Shown here piece by piece: positions 13,553-26,600 of a DNA stretch of 64,000 nt. The notes beneath the pieces are model-generated. The model did not search any database, had not been told where the DNA came from, and saw nothing but the letters and a program-made list of their open reading frames with translations. The translations under genes and the position numbers were made by a program. This DNA is from Aquila chrysaetos chrysaetos (lineage: Eukaryota > Chordata > Aves > Accipitriformes > Accipitridae). The stretch covers positions 4,874,453 to 4,938,452 of the forward strand of contig NC_044008.1 of assembly GCF_900496995.4 (NCBI RefSeq), read 5' to 3'. The first letter of the stretch is position 1; every line of letters starts with the position of its first letter.

Positions 13553-14131
13553 TGTCCTAGTTTCAGCTGGAATAGAGTTAACTGTCTTCCTAGTAGCTGG
13601 TAGGGTGCTATGTTTTGAGTTCAGTATGAGAATAATGCTGATAACGCACTGATGTTTTCAGTTGCTGCTAGTAGTGTTTAGACTAATGTCAAGGATTTTT
13701 CAGCTTCTCATGCCCAGCCAGCGAGAAAGCTGGAGGGGCACAAGAAGTTGGCACAGGACACAGCCAGGGCACCTGACCCAAACTGGCCAACAGGGTATTC
13801 CATACCATGTGACGTCCCATCCAGTATAGGAACTGGGAAGTGGGGGCGGGGAATCGCCGCTCGGGGACTAGCTGGGTGCCGGTCGGTGGGTGGTGAGCAA
13901 TTACACTGCGCATCATTTGTACATTCCAATCCTTTCATTATTGCTGTTGTCATTTTATTAGTGTTATCATTATCATTATTTGTTTCTTCTTTTCTGTTCT
14001 ATTAAACTGTTCTTATCTCAACCCGTGGATTTGCTTCTTTTCCCGATTTTCTCCCCCATCCCACTGGGTGGGGGGGGAGTGAGTGAGCGGCTGCGTGGTG
14101 CTTAGTTGCTGGCTGGGGTTAAACCACGACA
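13553..14131 (+). mobile_element. Solo LTR (579 bp), avian ERVL-like, with 5-bp TSD
   Basis: It starts TGTCCTAGTTTCAGCTGG and ends AAACCACGACA, giving a TGTC...GACA inverted terminus. It is flanked by the perfect 5-bp direct repeat CATCC (13548-13552 and 14132-14136). Near its 3' end it carries ATTAAA (about 14000) followed by TTATCTCAACCC, the usual poly(A) region of these LTRs. No internal retroviral sequence is present, so it is a recombined solo LTR. It landed inside the simple repeat and ends about 420 bases before the STIMATE-like start codon, in the same orientation as the gene. Confidence 0.9.
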
Positions 14132-14336
14132 CATCCCCATCCTTGTCCCCGTCCCCATCCTCATCTCTGTCCCCATCCCCACCGTCGTCCCCGTCCCCAC
14201 CCTCGTCCCCATCCCCATCCTCATCCTCATCCTCATCCCCGTCCTCATCCTCGTCCCCATCCTCATCCCTGTCCCCGTCCTCGTCCTGGTCCTCATCCCC
14301 GTCCCCGTCCCCGTCCCCACCCCACCCCACCCCACC
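14132..14336. repeat. Simple repeat, right part (CCCATCCTCATC-like, ending in CCCCACC runs)
   Basis: It continues the array interrupted by the LTR, with CCCCATCC, TCATCC and TCGTCC blocks, and grades at about 14310 into CCCCACCC repeats that merge with the CpG island. Confidence 0.9.
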
Positions 14337-14690
14337 CCACCCACCCCGGCCCCACCCCACCGGGCCCCACCCCCGCCCCTCCCTCTCCCGCCCCCGCCCC
14401 CGGGTGTGGCCGCCGCCGGCGGGGGCCGGGCGGGGGGCGGTGGCGGCTGGGGGGGGGGGGGCGCCGCTTTTGTCCGCCCCGGGGACCGCTCCGCTCCTCT
14501 CCTCCGCATCCCTCCGCATCCCTCCGCATCCCTCCTCCGCGCCCCCCCCGCCATGGCCGCCCCCCGCCCGGCGCACGGCTGCGGCAGCGGCGCGCTGCTG
14601 GGTCGCTTCGGCGTGTTGCTGCAGGCGCTGCTGGCTCTCTGCGCCTTCAGCACCCTCATGTGTGAGTACCGGGGGGGGGGCTCAGCCGGG
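14337..14690 (+). promoter_or_regulatory. CpG island promoter region of the STIMATE-like gene
   Basis: The sequence is extremely GC-rich with dense CpG, including several CCCCGCCC GC-box-like motifs near 14370-14400, a G run at about 14449-14461, and three short direct repeats CTCCGCATCC at about 14503-14532. It surrounds exon 1 and the translation start. No TATA box is evident, so a dispersed CpG-island promoter is expected. The transcription start is not determined. Confidence 0.75.
14553..14661 (+). CDS. TMEM110L: STIMATE-like exon 1 (coding part)
   Basis: Encodes residues 1-36 plus the first base of codon 37. It begins at an ATG in a CCGCCATGG context and ends at ATG-T|GTGAGTACC, a near-perfect donor (phase 1). 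After a short Ala/Gly-rich leader, residues 14-36 form the first hydrophobic segment, [20 protein letters not shown], followed by STLM, as in STIMATE. The 5' UTR and transcription start cannot be placed exactly. They presumably lie in the GC-rich stretch from about 14340. Confidence 0.92.
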
Positions 14691-17600
14691 ATCGTACCCC
14701 CCCCTGCCCCGCGGTGGGTGGCCGGTGAGGGCTGGGGGGGGGGGGGGTACCCCTTTATTTATAACGAGCATCAAGTTTTGCGGTATCTACCTGTAGGATT
14801 TAAAGCGGTGGTTTGTAACAGCCGGCAGTTAAGGTGCTTGTTCTTAAAAACTCTTGTTTCCAGCCTTAATCTGATGGTAATGAAGCGCCGCGGACTTGCG
14901 GCTATAATCCGGTAAAATTGGCTCCGCCTGTATGAGCGATTACTCAGTCGCTTAGAAAATTTTAATGAAGCGTGAAAACTAATGGTGTGACCCCATGATT
15001 TACAAGGAAGAAGCTAACAAAAAAATAGGGCGGGTGTCCGATGCGATGCTGCTTGGTTAGAGTAATAGTGCCCCTAATTGCATTGTGATGTTATTTTGTT
15101 CAACTTTGCTCAAACTGTAAAGTTTTAGGGCTCCAGAGGCTGGGGAAGGAGGTTACCGAGAGAATGCGTTTTGCCGATTACTGCGGAGGGGTGGCAGTGA
15201 GAGAAAGCAGCAAAGTAGCTAGAAAAGGTGGAGAACACTAATACTAAAAGACTCGAGAAAATTTACTGTTGTTTTGTGCTGCAGCTGCGTTTTACTCAGA
15301 GCAACATGTGCGTTGCTCTTCTTTTGGGTTAAGTGCTTTAACACACGTTGAATAACGTGCCAGAACTTGATCTGTTTTCCTTCTTTAAAAGCCTGCGGTG
15401 ACGGTGAGCTAAAACTTCCAAGTTTTCTGGCTAAGTAGCCACAGATTTTGAGGCTCGCTTGCCCCTCTCTGCCTTCTGGAAACCACTTTCAAAGGCTCTG
15501 GCGCTGCAGTTAACACCAAGCTGCCAGGGAAAACTGCGACAAGTTCTTCCTGTGGTAACTGATAGCTTTTTCCAGCTGGAATAGCGCAGTTGCAACACTT
15601 CACTGCTTGTGTTTCACCCGGTATTGACAGCAAGAATAGATTAATTTTGTGCGTCTGTTGCCCTTAGTGAAGTGCGCATGTGGGTTAATTGTCCCGTAAA
15701 CTCCATGGGGTGTCCCATAAAATCAAGGACATCAGTTAGTCACATTGAAATATTCCTGTGGATGAAGGCTACGTAACCGGTGCTAGCAAATCACCAACCC
15801 TGGGCTAACTGTTGCCCTCCCACTGGTGCAAGGGCTAATATTTCCTTGAAAGTTAACAACCCCTTGGTTAATGAGGAGAAACTGAAAGCCGATCCTACGC
15901 GGTTTCATTGTGAATCCGCTCAATGACTAAAGCGGTGAAGGAAACTGCTGGCTGAGACCCCAAAAGCAGATGTGTTTACAGCCCTGGGATCTCAACCGCA
16001 GCACCTCCTCTGGCCGCAGCTGGGCTGGTGGTCCCTAATTCACCCCAGCTGTTTCTTATCTCTGCCCCCATTCACACACTCCCAGCTGGAGGCTCTCTCA
16101 GATCTGCTGTTGGGGCTGTTTGTATGCAGACTTCTAACCCAGCATGGTTGTAGTGGGCTTACCGACGACTTTACGTTAGGCAATAACTTGTTCTGAAGCA
16201 GCTTTGGGGCTCTTCAGATGGTCACTTCAGTTGGCAGCCTCCTGGGGAGGAAAAGGTTCCAGCAGCTGGGAGGTATGGGAACCTCTTGAGCTGGTGGTGA
16301 TATGTGTGCACAGTGAAAAAGGTTCCTGGGAACCTTGACCTTCATCCAGCCCAGCATCAAGCTGGGCAGTCCCAGCTGGATGACTACCTCATCTAGACCT
16401 TGGGGTGCTACTGTCACTGGAGTCGGCATCAGCCCGTCTTTGATACTTCTTCCTTCAGTACTGTGACATTCCTGGGTGTGTATTTCTGTCACTTGAATGT
16501 CTGTGATTTCTGTTTAATGGGATGTTACAGGCCAGCTTGCTCAGTCTTACAGGTCAATGAGTAGAAATTCAATTGCTATCTGAACCCAAGCCAATGCCTT
16601 TTGCATTCCTTCTACTTTAAAGTACCAGTTCAGCTTAGCTATAGGAGCATCTGAATTCGAATAGATCAGATTTCCAAATTGTGCAGATGCTGTTCAGAGC
16701 GCTTAAAAACATCTAGAAGGAGCTTGGACTAACAATAGCGTGGTGTTTTGCAGGTGCGTGCGCATGGGATGTGCTCGCAGAGTATATACGTCCACAGTAA
16801 GGGTCCCAAGCATGGCCTGCTGCAGGAAGGATAAATTTATACGTTGTTATCAGAAGAGTTTGCGTCCTTGAATTTCTGTCTCTTGGGGCTGTGGAAAGAC
16901 TGTCTCCTGCCAACCTGGTAGGAGAATCCAACGGAGGAGGAAGTCGGTCTTGCACGACTGTCTGAATTGATGCTCTGGGTCTGGGTTGTAGGAAGCACAG
17001 CTCCTATGCAATCCTGGAAGAGAATATAGCGGCAAAATAGAGCTGGCACCTATTGTTTCAAGTTTTATTGCAACAGCCCACTGGGTTTCCTGAGGGCAGT
17101 TTAGCCTGTTGCAAAGGTCAATTTAGAGCAAAAGCTCTTGGGCAGCAGAGGGAGTACTTGTTTCTCTGTAATGGGATGAGTGGGATGGTTGCTCCCCGTT
17201 GCTCCAGGGTACATGAAAGGGGTCCTTCGTGTGGTGAAAACAGGACCCAGAAGTAAACGATGCCCAGCCTTGGTGGGGAATCAGGGAAGCTGTTTAGTGT
17301 GGTTATATTAGTCTGACTAACTACCATGAGCACTAGTGATGACAGAGTTCCTCTGAGCCTACAAACAGTCTCTTGCTTTTCCAGCAAGAAGGTCTTTAAG
17401 CTTGTAGTCAAGCCTAATTCCAATATGGTTGCAGGCTTGCTCCATTTGGTAATCAAATGAAAATGAGTTGCTATCCTTCCCGCCCGCCTGTGGTGGCTTT
17501 GGAGGCACTTTGGCTGTAAGGACACTTGCTATGAGAACTAAGGCACAAACATTTGAAAGAAGAGGCAGTAAAGCCTAGCAGCTGCGTGTGTGTGGCAATC

Positions 17601-20600
17601 CAGTTCCCTGTGTAAGAACTTGCCCGTAGGGAGGTCATGACATGAAGGAGTGTGGATAATTATGCAATCCCATCTTTGCCTTGATCATCACTCAGCTGAG
17701 TGGAGAAAGCATGTTGCAGTTATCTCAGCTGCGGATGCTGGGTGTGATTTGGGGGTTGAGTCCCTGCAGCTGGTGCTATTTGTTTAAACCTTTTTTTGAG
17801 GAAGGGGCTGTAGACTAGCAAAAGTTGTTCAGGTTTGCACCCTGGACAGCAAAACCCTTTGAAATGAGGGGAGATCTTGCGTAGGAATTTTTGCTATAGC
17901 CGCCTTCGTGGATTAACTGGAGTGCAAGAGAAACAGATTTGGGGAGTTAAAGGATCTTTTTCTCCATTGCGAATGGAAAAACCTTTCCTTGGAGCTGGTA
18001 CACTTGTGTTCTACCCCACCACAAACAGTGTGGAGGACATCTAAGAACATTTATTTCTCTTCCAACTTCCTCTCTTCCTGAGACTGTCTTGGCAGCCCTC
18101 TGTGCTCCTAAATGAGGGTTAGTAGCCCTTGTGCTGCAGGTGTCAAAATACACTTGGCTCTTGGAGAGAGTTCGTGCTGCCAGGCAGGGAGAGCTGTACT
18201 AGGCTGAGCTCCATAGCCCTCTTCGCACAGTGAAACCTGGTTTTCAGCTTGACTTTTGAAAATGTCTTGATCCTGCCTCATGTGACAGCATTGTCCCTTT
18301 ATCTCCTCTTGCACATAGCTGCTGGATGCATTCTTCCAGCACATCTTGCCTTGAGCTTAGTCTAAGAAGGCAGAGCTGTTTGCGGTAGGGACCCAGGTGC
18401 TGACTCCCCAGGCAGGGCCTGATGATGGAGGTGCTCTGCTAGCAGCTAGCGTGGTGTTTTACACACTGGGCCAAATATCTTGTCCTGAGGCAAGACCACG
18501 GAATAGGAGTTTGCCGAACTGACTGTAAAAGAAGCAGTGGCTCTTGACTGTGGTAGGAAACTGCTGGTAAAGAATGTAAGAAGTATCCCCTTGCTCTATG
18601 GTCTGTGTTTTCCTGGTCCCTGTGGACTTACCAGTTGACCTTCCAGTGCATTTTACTCCAGGATGGTGGGCAATTGGTTAGTGAAAATGGGAAACAGGAT
18701 CCTAGTGTATGGAAGTGTCTGAACTTCGAGGGGGACTAGTGGAAGCCGTGGTACTCGTCTCCATCAGATAAATCAAACTTAAGCAACCTTTTGTGACTTT
18801 TTAGTAGGCCAAGGGGTAATCGTTTTAAACTAAAGGAGTGCAGATTTAGACTAGATATAAGGAAGAAATTTTTTACGATGAGGGTGGTGAAACTCTGGCA
18901 CGGGTTGCCCAGAGAGGTGGTTGATGCCCCATCCCTGGAAACATTCAAGGTCAGGTTGGACTGGGCTCTGAGCAACCTGATCTAGTTGGAGATGTCCCTG
19001 CTTATGGCAGGGGGGTTGGACTAGATGACCTTTAAAGGTCCCTTCCAACCCAAACCATTCTGTGATCCTGCCCCAGTGCTAAGTTCACTCTTGTTGCTAT
19101 ATATACTTTGAGTTGCAGCACTGTTGCTGTGCTTCAAAATTGTCTTGAGTGCTTTCTATGTGTGTCTTGGCTTTTACCCTGAAAATCTCTCATAAGGGTG
19201 TGTGGAAGTGTGAGTCATGTCACGAAAGAGAAGAAATAAAAGATAGATCACTTGATTTGTCCAGACTTCCATTCTGGTTTGAAATAAATTTGCCCAGGAC
19301 ACAAGAGCATTACAGGCTTACTGTGCCCAAGACAGGCTCTGCTGATTTGCTTCCTCCAATACAAGTGCATAACTGTGTTTGATTTTGATTATTCACACAC
19401 ACATGTATATTTAAATGGGAACTTCACCACTGCAGATGCTTTTCCCTCTAGGGGAAAACAAAACCACAAAGGTTAACTGTGTCTCTGGAGATGCAAAGCA
19501 TGGGGCTTTGCGGACTGTAGTAGTCAATTTACATGTAGGTTTGTGGGTTAAGCAAAAAGCTGCATATGGCAGGACTCTCAAGACGTTTTTCTTCTGCTTC
19601 AGTACATCTGAAAACTGGCTGAGCTTGAAAATGTACATTGCGCTTTGTAAGCTGGAAGGTCTGTACAGCACTTGATGTGCTTCATTAAGCTGCATGCAGC
19701 TTTCTACAAAGCTTTTGAATGTCAGCTGTTGATTAAGTTGACCTCTTCTTGCAAGTCACCTTTTGAACAGCTAAACAGAGCAGTAAAAGCTGCGTGCTAA
19801 GCGAGGACTGTGAGGTTCCTGGTTTCTGAAGGAAAAAAATGGGTTGGATGAGCTGAGAAATGAGCTGGCAAACTAGAACTGCGTGAAAAGTTATCTGTAA
19901 CCCAAGAGCTGCGAAGCAGCTTGCACCTTGCTGAATTGGCTCTGCAACATGCGGTGAACAGTTGATGTTGTAGGTGACTTTTAACTCTGTACAAGAAACT
20001 TTACAGGGAAAACAGTCTTCTGTAATTAAGAGATGGAGCAAGTAAAGCTTTGAGGATTCTGTTAAATTTCCGGCTGTTTGGTTTTTAACAGCATTTGTGA
20101 GAAAACTGTATGGCAGATAGACTTTAACCATAACTACGAGCCCAATTGCATCACTTCATTCTTCAGGTATTGTTCTCTTAATGATCTCAGATCTTATGGT
20201 CTTGAGATAAAGCATTCTTTGTCTAAACCCCGTTTTTCAAGGGACTGACTTGATATGTAGCGATGCTTTATATGGAAAGAGTCGCTACTGCCTCCCCCAG
20301 GACAGAGTTAAATAAAACACTCTGCATTTGAGCTGGAGCCCAGCCCGAATCCAGGTCTCCTATGACATCTACCGTGCCATTAAATAATGTGCCCTGTTCT
20401 CAATGTGCAAAGCCTGACTGGTGCTTGTTATCTCAAAGCTATGGTTTATGACCACCTGGCACTTGGCTATAATGACAGCGGTAAAAATCCACGTAGAAAT
20501 AAGACACACAGGGTAGAGCTTAAAACCGAGGACCGTACCGAAGTACTATGTGGCCTTCATCTGGGCAGTTAGGGTCCCCAGATGGATGAATGTTCCAGCT

Positions 20601-23600
20601 GAGGCTCTTGATATGTCTCTGCAGGGTGGATGATGGGGAGGTGGTGCTGCTCGGTGGGTTCCAGCGCTACCCCTGCACTAGACCTGCAGATGACTCTGGA
20701 TTTGTATGGGGAATAGGAATCGATGGGATAAACAATGTCAGCAGCAACACAAGAAAGGGAAGAGGAGCAGCTATTACGTGAGATCTCGAGGATGCTCCTC
20801 TTGCAAGTCAGAGCACTCTAACCCAGTATAAACTCTTACCTGAAAGGTGCTGTAGAGTAGCCCAGCAATAGCTGGATATCTTCAGTAGGAGCTAGTTCAA
20901 ACTATATACTTCCCTGCTGCCTGAGGTCTTGCAGACCCAGAGATAACCTAGAACATATCCTCCGTTCCTAGCCCTTCCTTAAAGTATCCCCTCTGCCAGT
21001 TTTGCTACAGGTGTTTACATTCTTGAAGCATTGGTGCAAGCATATTTGGGAGGGACTGGCTAAATACATCTAGTGCGGACTAGAGGGTGTAAGTCAGTAG
21101 CAATCTGTCTCATTAAACCACTGGTAGGACTTCTGCTGCTCCCTGAACTGATGGAGGGTGTGCGTTTTGAGCCTTTCCAGCTTGGGTGTGCTTTTATCTC
21201 GCAAGCAGCGTGTCGGCTGCGAACAGCGGCTGCTGCTTCCTCCCATTGTGTCTCAGGTCGAGCTGTCGGAGTAGCTGCATGCCAGGCTAAGAATAGTGCC
21301 AGACCCCAGGGTTTTGGCCTCTGTATCCTGTATGTTGGCTTCTTTCCTGCCTGGGGCTTGGAAAAAGCCTGGGAAAGGGTGTGTGCTTCAAAATAGGGTG
21401 AAATGTGTTATTGGAGACTATACTGCCTATAAATAACGTGGAGGTTGGGCAGGGGAAGAGCTGCTGTTTCCTCCCTGGTACAGTGGCTCTGAGTCCTCTT
21501 CTGCAAAGGCCAGAAATAAAATCCCGACCCACTTGCTAGTGTGACGTTGTCCCAGAGGTGGCCTTTACAGTAGGCAATTTAGCTAGCCCCTCTCTTAAAA
21601 GGAGGTGACGGCGTAACCAGTTCCGGGCATTGCAGCCTTTATTTTTGGTGGACCATTCACAATTTTAGTGCATTAACGCTGCAGTGCTTTCTCTGAGTAC
21701 TTCTAATATCAGGTTCATTTTTAGTATTCATCCTCCGGGGCATGTCGCTGAGCTCGGTGGGGTCAGGCTTGCACCTCCTGTAAATCAAGTCCTAAAAGCT
21801 TTATCTGTTGAGTCGACATCTCCCTTCCAAACCTCAACTTTTGAATCCTTTGGTTGATTGCAGTAAGATTTATCAAGGATATGGTCTGACTTGCAGTCAA
21901 GCATACCTAAGCTTCTCCTAGGGAAATAAGTTTTCCCCCTTTAATTTTGTAGAAAACTGACTTAGGAGTCTGTTTCGCTAATCAGCAGCTAGTTGCTACT
22001 GCAGCTAATTCTGCCTAAATTAGGGGGTTTATTTCCAAGAGAGGTAAAAGGCACTTGTGCTGATGCACACATCTGCAGTGGAGCTGCCTGAATACAGTAT
22101 GGGGTCCATGGGGGATGCAGGGAGGATGTTAGACGCGGGAGAGCTCCACCATGAATGGGGTGAGGAACAGCACGAGGGAATTGGGTGGTTGCTGCTGTCC
22201 TTGTCTTAATTGATTATAATAACTGGAGAATTTGTTTAAAAAACAGAAGTAGACTGTGGACAGCATTGCTGCAGACTTGGGTAACTCCAGGGAACTGTAT
22301 GTGTCTATGGCAGGCAGGCAAAGCTGTCCCCTTTCTACTGCATCAAGAAAACACCATAATAAATGTCTACATCTTACTACTCTGGAGGGAAAAAAAAAAA
22401 AAGCGAGGATAGCTGTCATTGAGCTTTTCTCTTCTAGTTTTCTGACTATTTACATATCCCAACCTTTTTTTTTTTTTTTTTTTTACATTTCATGGGTTCT
22501 TATTCAGATGGCCAACCTCCCCCCAGCCTGGTGGTCCCGAGGGAATTTCAAGTGTGTGTGATCTTTATTGTCCTTGACTGAAGAGGAAGGGCCTGGGAGT
22601 ATTTTGTTTCCTGCCCTGCCCTTTCTCAGCCATGGGCAGGGTATGTCACTCAAACCGTCACTCATCTTCCTTCCCTTTTGGTTTAATTTCATGGCTTTTT
22701 GTCTGCAGTAACTGGAGCCAAGTAGGTGGAGAGAGGTAACTTAGGAGGACAGCAAATCAAGAAGGCCTGCTGTCATCTCAGTGGTGCTTTGCTCCTGATT
22801 AATGGGATAGACCTGGGTTCCCGTGTCCTGACTCTTCTAGGAGCATCTTCTTCCCACCTGCCCAGCCTTTTCCTGGGATGCTTTGGACCATGTGGCAAGT
22901 CTAAATGCTCACACAGCACTGCACGTCCACGCTGTAGCACGGCTGTGTGCCTTGGAGCTGCCTGTATGCTTCAGGTTGGGACTTCACGAGGCTTCCTTTC
23001 GTTGTTCTTGAGGACTGCCTTTAAAGCCTTTCTGAAGGAAATGCATTTCTACCGTGTGGGCTATTTTATTGTTGACATCCACATACTTTACTGTTAATTG
23101 ACATTGAAATGGAATAATTCAGGATCAGATTGAAATAGGTTTAGTGCAGGGTTGCGTCCTGCAGGAAGAACCTGGACAAGCAGTCTCCATCTTCCTCTGT
23201 TTAGCAGCTTGTTTTTTCATGGTGCTTGCTGTAGCACCCTGCTCTGTTACAAGGACCCGCAGCCATGAACGTGGCGTTTTCAGCTTTATTTCACCCAGCA
23301 TCTCCGATCAACCTGTGGCGTCTCTGCAGCAGCAGTACGCACCACGGGGTGGTTTTGTGCTGTCAGAGAGGTAGTTGACTTGACACAACTCCCACGCTTG
23401 CTGCTCTTCAGAACACAACTAGCTCTGCTCTGTGATAAAAGGGACAACTCAGTAGGCCATTGACACTAGCTAGGACTTGCCTTAAACATGCTGCAAACAT
23501 CCAGACTTTACACCGCCAGTGAAAATGTGAGTTGAGGCTGATTTCTCAAGCTGCCCCGCTTGAGGTTAACCCTGGAGCAATTGTTCCCAACCTGCATTCA

Positions 23601-26600
23601 GCTTTGAGGTTCATTGCTGCTTTTAGACTTCAGAGATTTGTCTGAAAGCTTGCCTGTACTTCCACTGGTGTTTTCTTCCCATTAGAAAGACTGGAGTGGG
23701 GAGTGGAATCTAAAGGTTCCTGTGGATTGTACTTGTTTCATTTGTTAGTAGGACCAGTTTCTTATTTAGCGATGGTGTGAAGAGGCATGAAGTGAGATCG
23801 GCAGTCCTTTCTGTGTGTGTATAGCATGCTTGCAGAGACTTAAAAAGCAGTGACTAGCATGTGGGTCTGAGGAGCAAACGCGTGCCAGAAAGCTGGGGGA
23901 CCTGCGCTTTCCTGGCCTGTGGTGTGGTCCAGAGTGCTGCCCTAACTGAGCTTGCAGGTATCCGGCAGTTTGGGAAGATCACTTGGCTACAGAGATGCGC
24001 AGTAACACTGCTTCCTTGCAAAAGCCAGCTCACTTTACAAATGGGCAAAGCTGACAAGGCAAGCAGAGTTAAAATAATCTATGCTGTGGTTGGTAGCGCT
24101 GTTGGGAAGACAAATTCCTGGTGTAGACCCAGTATGTGCTAGTCTCATTTTTAATCTAGTTGGATGGGGGTTCTTTCCTATCTTGTGCAGCTCTGTGTGC
24201 ACTAAACTAAATTTTTAATTGGTTATAGGTGCTAGAACTTAAATATCACGTATTTCTTGTTTGCTTGATGCACGCATAAGCGTGCACAACTTTTCTTAAA
24301 ATAAATCTTAAGGGTGGCCTGATCTGTCTGAGCCATGGTAGCAAACCCTTGCCTACAGCCGGTGGAAAGCTGAGTTGACCCCAGTGAGTGAAGACATGTT
24401 TTGAGAAGGGCAAAGGAGACTTCAGCCTTTTTCCAACCCCATCCAGCTGAGCCTGTGGCTGTGCATGCCATGGCTTGGCTCTCGGCAGGGCTTGGAAGAG
24501 GAGAGGGACACTTTGCAGTTGCTGCTCAGCCTGTTGCTCCAGAGCCCTACTGTGTTCCCAAAACACAACAGAAGCAGTGCTGCTTCAAAGAGGGTTTCAT
24601 CAGCTCCTTGAGTTTTCAAAGGCCTGTTGCTACTTTTATGTGGATTTAGCATCACCCCTAACCTCTGGGTCACAGCTACCAAACAACTCTGCTGCCTCTT
24701 TAAGCTCTGGTAATCTTGGCTGGATTTCTGGTTTAATTTGGAGACAGCCTGCTGCAGCTCTGCACAGTAAATGCCCTATTAAGCAGTTAATTATTTCTCT
24801 ATAATACTAGCTTTTATCTTTAATACAACAGTTTTACTGTCTCTGATAATTACACAGTCTCGGATAACTCTCTTAAATCTAATGAGGCATGACAAGCTGT
24901 GTTCAACAAGGCACCACACCATTAACTTCTTACCTCTTACTTGTCATCTTATCACACTGAATTACTGTATTTCTAGCCTGAGTGGCTGTGGATACATAAC
25001 ATGTCACTTCTCATTAAGACAATAATGAAAATCATCCCTGGTGCTCTCACGGTCAGGCTAGTGGTCAGCTGGCTGACCTGGTGGCCTGCAGACCCTTCCC
25101 AGCAGCTTCTCTGCAGCATCATGCTCTGCCCTGTGAGCTGAGCAAGCTTGTTAAGGTTCGGTTTAAATACTTCTGGCCACTCAAAACAGCTCGCCTGGTC
25201 CGTGGGTCTCTTGCTTGTGGGTGGGTGAAATGCAAATGGCCCTTTGAAGGGTATCAGTGATGATAGACCTTGTTTGTGCTGATGGAAGTCATTGCTGCAG
25301 GGATATCTCGTGGTGCGATTCAGCTGGATAAGGGAAACCAGGTGGTTTTTTTCTGGAGGGGGATAGGACACAAACGGCTGCAGCAGTGCCTAGTGTAACT
25401 TGATGTGGCTGCTGCTTTGTTACTCATTAATGGCAATAGTAGATCAGGTCATTGGAGTGCTGGTCTTCTGTGGATTTCAGCGTGGCACCGAAAACCCTGC
25501 ACGTGCCTGACTGAAGCCCTGGGGTTAGGGGGATTGTTTTTTCATATATCGCCCTGTCACCCTGCCAGTATAAGAAGTACAAAGTTTTACTTCTGAAACG
25601 TCAAGGCTCCTGGCAGGGAAGCTCCTGCACCCTTCCAGGCTGGACCAGGGAGGCATTTCCCAGGGGAATGAGCCCAGGCTGGACCAGGAAGGCATTTCCC
25701 AGGGGAATGAGCCCAGGCTGTCCCTTGGGGCAGAGGGGAGGGCTCCAGCTGGCAGGCTGGGTGCTCAAGCACAGCTGGACTGAACAGATCAGTTAATTAC
25801 CATCTAGATGCAGAACAGCAAAGAGCCCTTTATTTGGAAATTGTCTGTACCCAGCTAATGTTTTGGTGCTTCTTCCCAGCCTTTCCTGAGCCTGCCACTG
25901 ACTCTGCTTTTGGAGGTGGGTTTGCTTTCTGGTACATGGACCCTGTATGAGTTGTGATGTTAAAGCTGTGTATTTCCCCACCGAGTAGGGGAGGAAAAAG
26001 TTTCAGGTTATACCCACAGGGAATCTGAATGACTCAGGTTATTTTATGGGATGCCCATGGGACCAGCTACTGTGGTGTGCCTATATTAGATCAGTTCCTG
26101 GCTCTAAAAGGGCAGTTTTTACTTGGACAGAAGCTGTTAGCTTCTCCACAGTTTCATTATCTGAAAGACTAACCAGTGCGTGGAGTGCAAATCTGGAAAG
26201 AGAACTGGATACCAAGTTGTCTTTTAAAATGGTGCTGGCCTTAACGGCAGTGTTAGTGATCTAAAATGCACGAGAGGTGTTGCTTGTGCCCTGTTCCTCC
26301 TACAGGCAGTAAGGAAACTCATGTCTAGAAAAGTGCATCTCCTTACCCCACTGGAGAGCAGGCAGAAGCATTTGGCTCCAATGTCCCTGCTTTCATCTGT
26401 GGCACTCTGGGGCCCTGTCTTCATATCCCCTGGGAAGCGTCCTCATGTGCCAAGAACTGTCAGCAGTGGAAAAAGTCCCTTTGGTTGTAAATTTGACGGC
26501 AGTGGCTGATTACATGTAGCTGGGTGGGCAGGAGGGGGGGATGAAGAAAGAATAGCTGCGACAAGTGGGCTGGTGTGTGTCTGTTCTGGCTTTTGGTTGC

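Noticed and set aside
12236..13652. Long Pro/Ser- and His/Pro-rich open frames (up to 455 codons) on + and Gly/Trp- or Arg/Met-rich frames on -
   Set aside because: They exist in several frames and both strands because the tandem repeat lacks stop codons. There is no splice structure and no homology.
14013..14915. Open frames of 185-269 codons across the simple repeat and CpG island
   Set aside because: Low-complexity translations of repeat and GC-rich promoter. Only the part from 14553 in one frame is real (exon 1), and it ends at the donor after 14661.
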